The notes under the pieces were generated by a model. The model worked only from the letters and a program-made list of their open reading frames with translations, did no database searches and was not told the origin of the DNA. From NCBI GenBank assembly GCA_037039685.1, contig JAWNGF010000013.1, positions 393,001-457,000 of the forward strand: a DNA stretch of 64,000 nt, given 5' to 3'. Shown here one piece after another: positions 12,359 through 24,290 of this stretch. This DNA is from Ceratobasidium sp. AG-K. Taxonomy: Eukaryota > Basidiomycota > Agaricomycetes > Cantharellales > Ceratobasidiaceae. Each line of letters opens with the position of its first letter. The stretch's first letter is position 1. The position numbers and the translations under genes are program-made.

Positions 12359-15300
12359 ATGAGGCGAGCACGTGGACAGCTAAACGCAGAGCCGACCCCC
12401 ATAGCCCAGATGCAGCCCGCACGCCCAATGGGACCCCGACGGGCCCTGCCGACTCCTCCGACACGCATCGACCCCGAGCTGCTGGCGTCGCTGGGACCAC
12501 CGCCGAGTGCGACGGAAACACATGCGCCGCCCCTCCCGCGCCCGTCGTTTCTGAACCCGGGTGCGCCCAGTGCGACGCCCATACCGAGTCCGATGCCCAG
12601 TCCTGGCTTGCCCCCCGTGCCGTTCCAGGCTCCCCCGCCACCGCCGCCGCTGCCGAGTGCGAGTCGGAGTGGCCAGCAACCGTCGAGGCCGGTGACTGCC
12701 CCGCTCAACATCAACCGCGCCCGTCCCCGCGTCGAAGTGCCGCGCCATTTGATTCCGTCGGACATTGACTCGGCCGACGCAGACGACGAAAAGATGGTGC
12801 GCCGGCCACGCACGTACGAGCGCTCGAACCTCGTGCCGGTCGAGGCCACGCCCAGTCCTGGGCCCATGGTCGGCCGGATCGGTGGCAGCGGTGCGGGACG
12901 ACCGAAGCTCGGCCTGCGCACGGCGAGCGGGAGTGCACTGCCCGACGACGACGCGCCTGCCCCGCCCCCGATCGACCCTGGTGCGAGCTTACCCAGCCTA
13001 CGGCCGCAGCTGCAGTTGAGTACCTCGAAACCCTCGCGCCCCAAGCTGGGACTCGCCCTGCCTGGGTCAGCGCCCAAACCCACCCCGTCGCTCAAACTCG
13101 ATCTCTCGGCCGCGCGCTCGACCGACGAAGACGACGACGCCGACTATAGCTATTACGGCTTCAACTCGAACCGCAAACCCTCGCTCAACCTCCTCGGCTC
13201 CGAGTCCTTCCCGAGCGACAGTTCCCAGGCCACGCTCCAGCCCCCGAGCACCACCACCGCCAAACCCATCGGCGTGGGCAGAATCGACGACGGACTGGCC
13301 GATGTGCGCCGCGCCATCAACGACCTCCGGATGCCCGAACTCGAAGAAGAACTCGAGGCGCGCGAGGAGCAGCAGGAATGGTCCGACGAGATGCTCGAGG
13401 TCGAGGCGCATTTGGGTGAAGGCGCGGGGGGTGCGGTCTGCCGTGTCAAGGACCGCAGGACAGGTAGGGTCATGGCGCGCAAGGTGAGCTCGCTTCGGTT
13501 GTTTCGGCCATGGCTCGCTGTGTCTCGAGCTAAACAGTGCTTTTGGCTCGGGTGTCACATTTGGCTCCAGGGCAATGATTGATTACTCCCACGTTGATCG
13601 TCCCCCTAACTCCTCGTCTATCAATTCGCTCGCTAACTCGGCCCAGACTATCCCCACAGGCACCGTCCCCGCCCGGCAACTCCTCCGCGAACTCCAATTC
13701 TCCAGACTCGTCCACCCAAACCTCATCGTCTGCTACGGCGCTTACATCTCCACCCCCCCTCCAGACCCCAGTTCGACCTCCTCATCAGACTATACACCCG
13801 AAATCCACATTCTCATGGAACTCGGCGAAGGTGGGGCCCTAGACTCCATCGCCCGCCAGATGAAGACCCGCCACGCCAATGTCCGCATCGGCGAAAAGGT
13901 CATTGCGCGGTTGGCCGAGGGAGTTTTGAAGGGCTTGGATTATATGCACAGTAACAAGGTCACGCATCGGGATATCAAGCCGAGTAATATTCTCGTCACG
14001 CGACAGGGCGTGGTCAAGCTCTGCGATTTTGGTGTCAGTGGGCAGCTCGAGGCCAGTCTCGCCAGTACGTTTACGGGCACGAGCTGGTACATGGCTGTGA
14101 GTCTGAGCGAGTTGTTTGGCTGATTGGCGCTAATGGTGGGCAGCCTGAGCGGATTACGGGTCACCCATACTCGATTCGGGCCGACGTGTGGTCCACTGGG
14201 TTGACGTTTCTCGAACTCGCGCAGAATCGGTTCCCGTATCCGCCGGATTTGGGCCCGATCGAGTTGTTGACGTATATCGTGAATGGCGAGGTGAGTCGGT
14301 TTGCTGATTGGGTTTGCTTGTGGTTTGCTTGTCTCGACTGGGTAATTGTCTCAAGCGGGTTTGATTGGTGGATTTTCGGGTTTGGCGGTGATGAATCACG
14401 TTTTCCGCGAGCTCGTGCTCTGGACATTTGATGGATTGGTCTTGAGCGATATTGTTCCGGTTGGTTTCCGTGTGCTTTATTAAATTTCGCTGGACTCGGT
14501 CCCATCGGACGAGCCACAGTCGAGGGTTGGATGGCTTGGGTGTTTCCCCCAGTTTTCCATGCGTTGGACACGTTTGAGGGGTCGGGATAGATGTACCCCC
14601 TTTGGATGATAGACGCGGCTCGAGACGGAGGATGCACACATTTGGGACCAAGGGTGTGCTTGTTTGGGACGAGGAATATGTCGAGACGGGCTCTCACCTG
14701 ATTTGTTTGTCGTTGAGATGTGATCAACGGCAGAGACATTCTTGTACGAGGCGGGCCCTCACTTGGTGTGGCGCGATTTGTTCGGAGTGTGTCATTGGTG
14801 GATTCCATTTTGCTGAATTATCGGATTCGCGAATGTCTCTCGATTATTTCATTCTGGTTCTTTTATTTGGTTGAGCGCTTGTATCGTCGGCGCGCCTTGG
14901 TTGCCCAAATGGGACATGGGCTGCGTTGGCTCTTCGGAAGGCGTTTCATTATTTGACCAGCTCGAGAGGTGCCACTGTCTACGCGCTTCGTTTCAATGTT
15001 TTTCGTTGCTCCATTAGCTCCTCGGAGTGGGCTATTTCATTGTCCGCGACGACTATGACGAAGTTGTACTTGGTCACTTGACAGCTATTTCTTATCATTC
15101 CCCATCCAACTGGTGATACATGCCACTTGAGCACCATTAGCTGCTCGGAGTGTGTCATTTGGTTATTTTAGGCAATATTTGATTGGTCAAGCCTCGTCTC
15201 CAGTTTCATTTGCATTCAAGCGCTTTTTCACCTGCGTCATTTGATTCATCTGACACGTCCGCAGGTTCCCGAACTAGACGACGAACCCGGCGACGAAAAC

Positions 15301-15612
15301 GGTAACGGTGCGATTCACTGGAGTGACGGAATGAAGTCGTTTATCAAACTAAGGTAAGCCCTAGCCCTGCCTGCTGCCTGGTCTAACGAGCGCCCTCTGT
15401 CGTTTACCTCATCTCCGCCTTTTCACCCTATCCAACCCTATTCCCTTGGTCTGTTTAGCCTACGCATCGACGCGGCAACGCGACCCACGCCGAAAGAGAT
15501 GCTCGAGCATCCGTGGATCCAGGAGAGCATGGCCCGCAAGCTTGACATGGCCAAGTGGATCCGTGAGGTCTGGGGATGGGAAAAGCCCAAGAAGCGGTCT
15601 AGCCAGGTGTAA
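12359..15612 (+). CDS. MKK1: MAP kinase kinase, Mkk1/2 (cell-wall-integrity) type
   Basis: Dual-specificity kinase expected to phosphorylate a Slt2/Mpk1-type MAPK in the cell-wall-integrity pathway. Five exons (12359-13483, 13647-14096, 14144-14290, 15265-15353, 15459-15612) give 654 residues. Residues 1 to about 340 are Pro/Ser-rich and low-complexity. The kinase domain follows, with the glycine loop LGEGAGGAV, Lys375 at the end of exon 1, and the catalytic HRDIKPSN beginning at His482. Further on are CDFGVSG and the activation segment SLASTFTGTSWYMAPERI, which carries the MAPKK S-x3-T site in its Mkk1/2 form. The C-terminal WIREVWGWEKP also fits Mkk1/2. The first exons have markedly high GC. 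The third intron is 974 nt, far longer than its neighbours. All kinase residues checked are intact. The symbol is assigned by family resemblance. Confidence 0.92.
15010..15165 (+). repeat. Diverged direct repeats inside the long MAPKK intron
   Basis: Two copies of about 32 nt share the core CCATTAGCTNCTCGGAGTG followed by a T-rich tail. They lie at about 15010-15041 and 15132-15165. A weaker match (TTCGGAGTGTGTCATTGG) sits near 14780. The first copy contains CTCC-TC-GGAG, which can form a small hairpin. Function is unknown. Confidence 0.5.
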
Positions 15613-18600
15613 TTTAGATGTGTGTCTGGAATGAATCGGTTCAAGGATCATTATGCGATCATTATGGCGATCATGAATCTGGATCTCGCGCTCGCGTCCA
15701 TGCTGACCATGGAGGATCGAAATTGAATGGCTTGGATGGATCGCTGAATGAATGGACTGAATGAATGGTCGGTGGCAATCGACCCTGGCGATCTCACGCG
15801 TGGTATTGGTCATCAAATCTATCAGCCGAATTCGCTTCCGCCTGCTCGGTCCCCGACGGGGCACGCAAGCTAATTCGCCCTCGCCATTGCGTATGACGGC
15901 GGCAACTCGCGGATCGGCGGGAGAAGGTGTGGTGGCGGCCGGGGAAACTTGGCCTAATCGTATACTCCGAAGGTGGTAGAACCGCATTCTCCGAGGTCGA
16001 AGGAGAAGTATCGTTCGTCTTGGTGCTTCTAGCGTCATGTTCGAGTTGATTAGACTTGGGTTCGGGTGGAAGACGTATCGCAGGTTTTCATAATACCGTA
16101 TGCGGACGGAAGGTGTGGTTCTAAGGTGTATGCTCGGGCGCTTCCGACCTGGGACAAGAGCCATATGGGATAGCGGCCCCGCGAGAAGAGTATCTACCAC
16201 TGTATGTACGCGAATCAGGATGAATGGGGGCGCTATGGACTAGACGCCTCTTGCCGATCAACCAACTTGGAAGCGAAGAGGGGCGCGCTATAGGCTGCAC
16301 TCGCGGACCTGGCCTACTATGAGCGGCCCGCCTCTTCAAAGCCATAATTACATTGGGCGTGCTCAGCTGTCATTCTCCCTGCGGATCAAAAAGTCTAAAG
16401 AGGCAAAGAACGCAGATGAGCTACATTATGAATGAATACCTGGTTTTTCCGTCAATTAAGTCGGGCGCCCACAGTCTTTCTTCCCGCCGGATCGACTGTT
16501 GAGCGGAAGCGAGCGGAATGTTGGCTATACCGAGTCTATGCATCGGTCGGGCGTTACCTCGTCGAGTATGGACGAGCGCGAACGATGCGCTCTTGGCCGG
16601 ATCTGGCATCATCCTACGGAAGCGAGGAGCACCTATCGCCGCAGATAATCATGTGCATGCACACATCAGAAGAACACAAACTGACCGAGGATAACCCAGT
16701 TCAACCTAGCCGAGAGCATGTTGATAGGGTGGACCAGATGGCGCGGCATTGGTTCCGGATCAGACACTCGGGGAAAATCAAGGAAATGATAGAGCATTTC
16801 GTTAGCTGAGCAGTCGGTCAGGGAAGGAACGAACCGTACGCACACCGACTCGACTTGGGAGATTGATGGGCATCTAGATTGGAGGAAATAGGGTTGAAGC
16901 CCCTTGCCGCGAATATCAGTACCGCCATGCGTCGCGGTATTGAGTCGAGATAGAAGCGCGGTATAGGGGTCGTGGGCGGTGATTCGCCCAGTGAGAGTGC
17001 CGTCGAGTACAGCAAAGGAAAGGGCATGGGAGTAATGAGAGCCCGGGTTGATGAAGAGAACAGAAGGAGCGTGCGTGGGTATGACGCGGCCGGGGAAATT
17101 GGGCACGCTCGCGCTGTGCGTGGATAGTTGGCTATGATTAGGTCGTCGTTATGGGGGGCAGAGGAGGATTGCAACTATGCGGGTTCGAGTTGGTCCGCCA
17201 ACGGACCCAGAAATTTCGGCATCGGGTCGGTTGCACGCCGGTTCAACGAAAGGACACAGCCGCATAATGAAAGAAGGCAAGGAAGTAAAGATACAAGGTG
17301 AAAATGTAGTTGGTAAACGCCGATCATCGCACTCTAGTCATGTGCGGATAAATTTGCGCCAACTTGCCTGATTCAAGAACAAGCTCAAGTCCGAGAGCAA
17401 GCATACAATTCGCTTTCGGGTTTGATTTTCGGTACGCCATACCGCATCCAGTGAGATGCATATAAGCGCGGTTATTATAAGGTTCAGTCCAAGTTTGTGG
17501 TAGCATCTTGCGTGAATGCGCTTTTACTCGGCCGTCTGGTAGGGGACAAGCTCTAGACATAAACAGTGAGGGAGTACCGACGGGCAGGGCTACCCGCCCC
17601 ACTTCGGACGTGGAGAGTCTCGGCAGACAACACGATGTATGTATTGAAAACTAGCCGAGTTGGTTGTACAGAAAGCATGTTTAATTGGACAGAATGGTAG
17701 ATCTCTCGACCGCAGCCAGGGGGGAAATGACTGGATGGGTTGCGCAGTCCAAGTCGGAGCGTTTCTCCTCGCTTCAGGCATATGACATGCTAAAATTCGT
17801 AAGGCGGATAGTCAAGTTGCAAGTCACCTCTGCTGGACAGACACTGCAAGTCGCGTTGGCCGCAGCAGGAAAATCAATACTGCTCCGGACAAACACAGCC
17901 GGGGAAGCAATATTGTAACGTAACGCACCAAACACGGCAGGTCCGATGGACAGGGCACAGCCGCGGAGGCCGGCAAGATGCAACAGCGGACGCGACACAG
18001 CATACAGCGATCTGCCTGGACCTGAGCGTCAACGCATCCCCGGGGCATAACAAAGCAAGCAACGAGTGCCGTCCTGGTGCGCAGTCGATGGCGAGTCAAT
18101 TATTGTAGCCCTTGTAATTGAGAGATCGATCGACGCAGGTATGTATTTACATTATCATTAGGGAGCTCTTTTCCACGCACCGGAATGGAAAGCAATTAAT
18201 CTATCCAATACGAGAATGGACTGGGACAGATTCCCTGATAGATTTAAAAATTGCTATGTCATACATGATGATCAGGGTCTGGCCCCCGAGCTCGGTGCCT
18301 TGGATGCAACACCGGGAATGAATAGATGCCAAAACAAGCTCAAAAGCGAGATTTTCCAATTCACGAGGAGTTGACAGGAGATTGGCAAGTGTGATTATTC
18401 GATGGAATCGCCATGTGCGTGACATGTCATTTTCCTCGTCAAACGATCGGCATTTGATCTGCCAGCAACTCGGGCTCCCCGCCCTAGCACTTTTTGGACG
18501 ACTAAGCTTCCCTTCAACACAAGCTCTGTTCGGATAGTTTGACCCAAGTCGTCTAAGCGCGTAGCGCCTCCGCACTTGGTTTCAATGTCTATCGGGCTGT
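15613..18600. other. Intergenic, 3 kb, no supported gene
   Basis: Overlapping frames occur on the minus strand (15460-16200, 16666-17106, 16818-17174, 17324-17602), but I recognise no family and could not join them with convincing splice sites. The longest overlaps the 3' end of the MAPKK in antisense and is probably a by-product of codon bias. A small unannotated minus-strand gene between 16.6 and 17.8 kb cannot be excluded. Confidence 0.35.
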
Positions 18601-18611
18601 CCCCAAGCGGC

Positions 18612-18619
18612 TATATAAG
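18612..18619 (+). promoter_or_regulatory. TATA box of the C2H2 gene
   Basis: TATATAAG lies 57-64 bp upstream of the ATG at 18676, a plausible core-promoter position for a compact fungal gene. Confidence 0.5.
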
Positions 18620-18675
18620 CGGCACTCTGCGACCATCCACTCCATCATCCCTCACTGGACCTCACCGCGACAAAG

Positions 18676-19689
18676 ATGTCTTTCCCCCCATTCGACTCCT
18701 CTGCATCTTCGCACAACCTGCGCTACCCTCAGCCAGTGCCTCAAGGCTACTCTTTTGACCAACCCGCCTATGGCCATATGGGATACGCCGACATGTCCCA
18801 GTCGGGCCAGCGATATCCTCAGACACAATCTCCTTATTCCCCTGTGCAGTCGGGAGCTCCTTCGGGCTCTGGCGATTATGACTCGTATGGACCCTCGTAT
18901 TCCCCGACCGCGGCCCAATTTGCTCAATCCGCACAGTACGGCCCACTCCCGACATCAAACTCCGACAACATGACATATGCTCCGCGACGGCGACATCAGT
19001 CCGCCAGTGCCGTCGGCCTCTCGTCCGACCCTCGCTACCCCACAGCTCGTCGCCAGAGCGAGGAAGAGCGTATGCCTCCCGTGCAAGAGGGATATGACTT
19101 TGCACCGACACGGCAGGTACCGTCGCAACCATACTATGATTCCACTCGGCCAGGTATGTGGCTATTCCCTTGGATGGCTGAATCTCTCTGACCGCCTCAT
19201 ATGGCTTAGCTCCTCCCATGCGTAGCTCCAGCAACGGGCAATCATCCTCGGCGTCGGCGCTCGCGCTCGAAAAGCCGTACATCTGTGATATATGCCAGAC
19301 TCGGTTCGCCCGACACCACGACTGCAGACGCCATCGTGAAACCCACGTAGTGAATGCATCTGGAGAAAAGCCGCACCATTGCGTTGTATGTGGCAAGGTG
19401 AGTCGTCGCGGCTCGATTACGCTCACCGGTCTCTGACGGCTATTGCCCAGTCTTTCACACGAAAAGATGCTCTCAAACGGTACGTTGGTCTTGGCTTGTC
19501 AAATACTGGCTCATAGGCTAATTACTTATTGCTAGGCATACCAACCAGAAAGGCTGTGACATCAACGCAGGGTCTAACCTCTCATCGCAGTCTTCCCGCT
19601 CTTCTTCTTCTTCTTCCCCGCAACAAGTCGCGGGTACATTCTATCCCGTTGGGAATCTACCTCACGGCTCCGGAGGTTATTACTCATAG
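18676..19689 (+). CDS. Small C2H2-type zinc-finger protein
   Basis: Probable nucleic-acid-binding regulator; target unknown. Four exons (18676-19153, 19210-19397, 19451-19479, 19536-19689) give 282 residues. Residues 1 to about 155 are a Tyr/Ser/Gln/Pro-rich low-complexity region, likely disordered and possibly activating. Two adjacent fingers follow at about residues 182-239. The first is CDICQTRFARHHDCRRHRETH, a standard C2H2 finger. The second begins CVVCGKSFTRKDALKRH and is completed by Cys in NQKGC, making it C2HC. The 29-nt third exon encodes the middle of finger 2. A Ser-rich tail (residues 250-264) and a Gly/Tyr ending close the protein. This paired arrangement is common among Agaricomycete C2H2 proteins, so a specific orthologue cannot be named. 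Confidence 0.88.
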
Positions 19690-22600
19690 GCCCTGCTTAG
19701 TCGCTAATCGACTCCCATACTTCAGCCATCGCTGTCTAATTCGTACACATTCTGGCTCCGGCCACTGTCTAATAACCCTTGTTCATCCATTTGTCCTGTC
19801 TTGTACTTTTTGTTACTGGCTGACTGGTTCACCTTGTATTCCTACTCTACTTCGTGATACTCTTTTGTAAACAGTGGGCAGTAGCATACTACTCCCCTGG
19901 TGTATTGTAGTCGCTATACGTATAAATGCGAACACCTCAAAACCTAGTTTCGTAGATAAGGCTCGAGCTGAAACTTGAAAATTACGTCGACCGGCTTCGA
20001 TCAATCTCCGTATGACTAAGCTGTGACCAGTATGGTAACTGGGCCAGTGGGGCCCGGGTAACTGCCGTATTCTGGTCTAGTCGGGGATAGATTATTTCCT
20101 TCCTGCTCGAGGTCCATCTTTCGAATCTTTCCGAGAACTTCCATCATGTTGATGAATTCCCGCGCTCGTTTCATGAATCTCTGCCTCGGACATGGCAGGC
20201 CTTTTGCGTATAGGGCAAGCGAAAGCGGGTGAGCACCCTATGCATAGCTAGGCCTAAAATGGGTATATCATAGAGTCCGGACATAGGGTGCCAATGAGAA
20301 ACCCAGAAATAAGCGCATTTCCACGTCGACGGAGACTTCCTTTTTCGTCCATCACTCAAAATGTCACGTCCTGCCTGCTCAAAATCCGATGCCCATGTCG
20401 GTTCAAAATCTGACGCAAACTTTTTGGTGTTAGTTGCATCGGGCTCGCACACGTGTCATATGCAATCATACAACATGCGGGCCATGCGATTGATCCTATC
20501 GCAAACCATCACTGCGAAGATGCTGTCGTCAACATCAACGGGGAATAGCGCCTACTTACAGGTGCCAGCCTTTTGGCTTTCGTATGGGCATCAGGGCGGA
20601 CGGAACGTCGATATATTAGCGCCTCGTCAGGTTGTATCGAAAAGTCCAGTAACTTCGGCGACAACCGACTTGCAATGAAACACGCTTGTTCAAAATAATT
20701 GACGGGCTAATCATCAACTTGTTGGAGCGGAATTTCACGTGGTGCCGAAGTGAAGCTGTTCGGAGGTAAATGCAATCACTGAATCGAATGACATCGACAA
20801 CGTGTGTAGCGGGTATGAAATTCGTCCCGTTGGCCAGACTTTCAGTTGTCCAGAGGAGTTTCAGTTTTAATAGACCAAAGGTTACTGACCGGGTGTTTTG
20901 GATATTCAAACGCATACAGGGACTTGTTCATATGTAGCTGGACCTAGGCTTTTTCTATCCATATAAGTGACCAAGACTCACTTACTCGGGTGTCCAGGGG
21001 TAAAAGCATATGAAAAACTCGATTGAAATGAGGATACTTTGAGTACCCCCAACACGTTGTAAGTTATTGACAAAAGCTACGAATTAGCCTCGGCAGTATG
21101 CGTCCCAGAACATTACCAACATCTGGGGGTTAACTAAACCTCAACGACATTTTTTGGGGGGACGTGGGACCAAAGTTCGATACTCAAATGGCTCTTCTCT
21201 TCACACACATCAAGCCAAAATCCCGCTCCTCAAGTCGTTCGTACGTGAGTTACCGACCCATTTTTGCGCCGTATTCTTATGATTGACTCTCACGAAGTTC
21301 AAGGTTGGGGTGCCTGCTGAGAGTGTCGTGCAAGTTTGGTAAGCTGAAGACGGACAGTATGATACTCTGATCAGCTCTATGGTCTGTTCCAAGAAAGTTG
21401 GGATGAATAAAGAAGTCGACGGCTGAACGGAATTGAAACTAGGTTATATGTTCCTCGAGTGGATGTGTGGCCACTCGCCACCTTTGGTATCATCTTGCAA
21501 TCGGTGCCGTAGGGTTTGATCCACCGTGTACCGCCACCAGCGTGCTCGATTTGGGCATGTTATAGTCGTGTGCGGTTCTCGGATTAACTCCGTTTCTCCC
21601 TTGAGAGTTATGCGGGTGTAGAAACAGATCTAGGAGGGATACGTCATTTCTGGTTGAGTTATGCTCACTGTGAGCTCAGTTCAGAGTGGCATGACGCGGA
21701 AGAGCGGCGAGGGAACGGGGACGGTGACAATATGTGCCTGGAAAGGTGGACACAAAGACGTATCAAGTACTTCTTATTCGGGGTGTTGAACCTCGATCTC
21801 CGTCGGCACGGTCCTGAGGATCGGAGCGGGCACCACGGAAGCGGCCAAAAGATCGCGTGAACGTCGAAAGACATGTGAGTATGTGGTTTCTGGATTGGAA
21901 TCGTACCAAACCAACGGCTCCAAGTTAAGCAAAATTATAACGATAAATTTCTCTGCCCCGACCCCTCCGGCTAGGCTTTGGCTCGGCTGAAGATATTAGA
22001 GGGGTAAGCGGACCGAGAGCTGCGCCGCACCAGGTACCCAAGTATCCGGTACCTGTTTTCTCAGCCCTAGTATTAGCTGCCCTGGGTGACCGGATTGTCA
22101 CGATGGATAAAGCTTATCAATAATCGTTCCGTCAGATTAACACCGCTAGCACGAGTATTGACGTTAATTAATTATACCAGGTGTTCTATTTAGTCGCTTT
22201 ACGTCATAGATGAGCACAAGGTTATGTACAGACTGATTGTGATGCCTCACAACCGCTATCAATCGCTCAAGACGAACCTAGTTTAAAGCAACAGGCTCGC
22301 GCGCCACACTGTCTTACGCTAGATTGAATGCCAGTCTACAAGTTGGGTTATTAGACGCGCGGGAATCCTCCGGTATCTGCTGGAACGATTGCGTTCGAGG
22401 CGAGTTCATCTATCTGCTGGAATATGGCAGATCCTGGCGTATTGCGGACCAACTATGTCGGAGCAGCCATCACCTCGATGAGCCTGGGGCAAGACAGGCG
22501 AGACTTTGTGGGGAGAAAATATGTGCAAAATTAAATATTACATGTCGCGGTGTGCAATCAGGTATTCATAAGATTTCATATGGCGGATTTGCTTAGGATC

Positions 22601-24290
22601 CATAGGTAGTATATTGGTTATTTGGCGACCTGTTTCTCAGAAGGACTGAAATGCAAAAAGGAAATGGTTCAGGAAACATTGGCACAACCGAACGATACAG
22701 AAGGCCTCCTCAGCAGTACACGGCAACGTGTAGAAATCTGGTTTAGTCCTATCACGAAAGCCGATTGATGCGGACATTGCAATTGCGCTGCAATTCCGGT
22801 TACTTGATTCGCTTATCGGTTTTAAATGGGCCCATTCATAACAATCATGTGAGTTAGCCTAAGGGCGAATTTTGGGGACATGGAATGAATGCCAATATTA
22901 ACGAATAAGATTTTGATGTACTGAGCGGGATCTCACTACCGAACATGCGTAGCGAACGGAATACTCGTCGCTAAAAGTTTATATTATAAGTCAGTTCTTA
23001 TACTCTTCATTTGGTCCTTACTTACGGACCACTCACTTACCCTCCCCAGACATAAACGGCTTTTTCGTCCCGTCGCTATTGGCTCTACTACTCACACTGC
23101 TTACGCGCCTTCTTCAGGGCAGCATATGACGCAACAGGGTTCTGAAATAAGAGAACACAAGTATAGAAACAATTCAGTGTGATGATCAGGCACCAATAAT
23201 AGGTCAATCCAGATTCATATATGCAGAGGTTAGCCTATCTCGAGGAGAGACAATGTCAACATTTCATTAAAGAAACCTGGCTCGATAAAGTCGTCGCTAT
23301 GCCAGCCCACAAATACCATCTATGTTAGACGCTAAATAGCTCCGGGCGGACTTACGAAGCTCGTTATTAGCAGGCAATGGCGCTTTTCCTCGTTAAAGTT
23401 ACCTCAAGGCTCCGATCAATTATGCTACATGTATACGCCCCTTCAGGAACCCGGATGGGTCCCATCCGCTATAGTTAGGATGATCTTCAGGCGATCTCAT
23501 CAACTCGTATAACTAATACCCTCAGTCGTTCTAATAATTAGTGATGTCAATACACGTGCTAGTCAATCAACTTACTGTGGCTGTAGTTAACCGATCGCGA
23601 TGGTCGTATCCCTCCGATGGCCGCCTTGAAATTAGTGTCGATTATGAAGGGGATGAAATACTACTTGGGCCGAAAGAGGTGACTACTGGAGGAATATTGA
23701 GCCCGCACTCCTTGTTGACTAGTTTAACGAATCCAAGGGAAATTATTGAACTCATGCCGAGGAAAATCAATTACCACAGGGACTCCTATGTTCCTAATTG
23801 CCTATGATGACAGCTAGTCGTCGCCCGCCAAGCAAGCTCTGATCGCAATTGTGAGAAATTTGACGTCGGACAAGTGCCAATTAAGAGACTTGTGCTTTTG
23901 GCCCGAATTTTCGGTTTAGGGGTATTAGGAGACCAAGATCTACACTTCCTGTGGGTGTATATCCGGGACATGTTAACGTGCAAGTCCAGTGACATTGAAG
24001 GTATTACCTTCTCAACTAGTGGTCTATGCTCAGCTGGCTCTAACTGGGACTCGGAAGCAGCATGTTGGGTACGTTGAAGAATTTAGAGATATAATTGGCG
24101 AGTTGGATAATAGCAGACAAATGTTGTGGCCTCTGTGACTAGACACATTTTGAACTTAAATAGGTTGGCCATGTCGGCCGCTGGTACTGTTATCCACATG
24201 ACAAATCCAAGACCGATGAATTACAATAAGGGATATACAGTGAGCGAAAAAGTAATGCATATAGACATCCAACCCTCGATTACACATCAA
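19690..24290. other. Gene-poor stretch of 4.6 kb
   Basis: Only short AT-rich frames are seen, the longest 113 codons or fewer, scattered on both strands, with no recognisable domain or paired splice signals. I saw no terminal repeat or simple tandem array. It may be old repeat-derived or regulatory DNA. Confidence 0.4.

Noticed and set aside
12337..13095. Long Gly-rich minus-strand frame opposite MAPKK exon 1
   Set aside because: It is the complement of the Pro-rich, high-GC coding exon, and is a known by-product of such sequence.
14154..14808. Two antisense frames (165 and 215 codons) over the long MAPKK intron
   Set aside because: Composition is low-complexity and no domain or start context supports them; kept only as a remark on the long intron.
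15460..16200. Long minus-strand frame (246 codons) overlapping the MAPKK 3' end
   Set aside because: It mirrors the codon structure of the kinase exon, is rich in Arg/His/Pro, has no family motif and no splice partners.
16666..17602. Minus-strand frames that might be exons of an unknown gene
   Set aside because: I could not join them with GT/GC-AG sites into a consistent protein and recognised no family.
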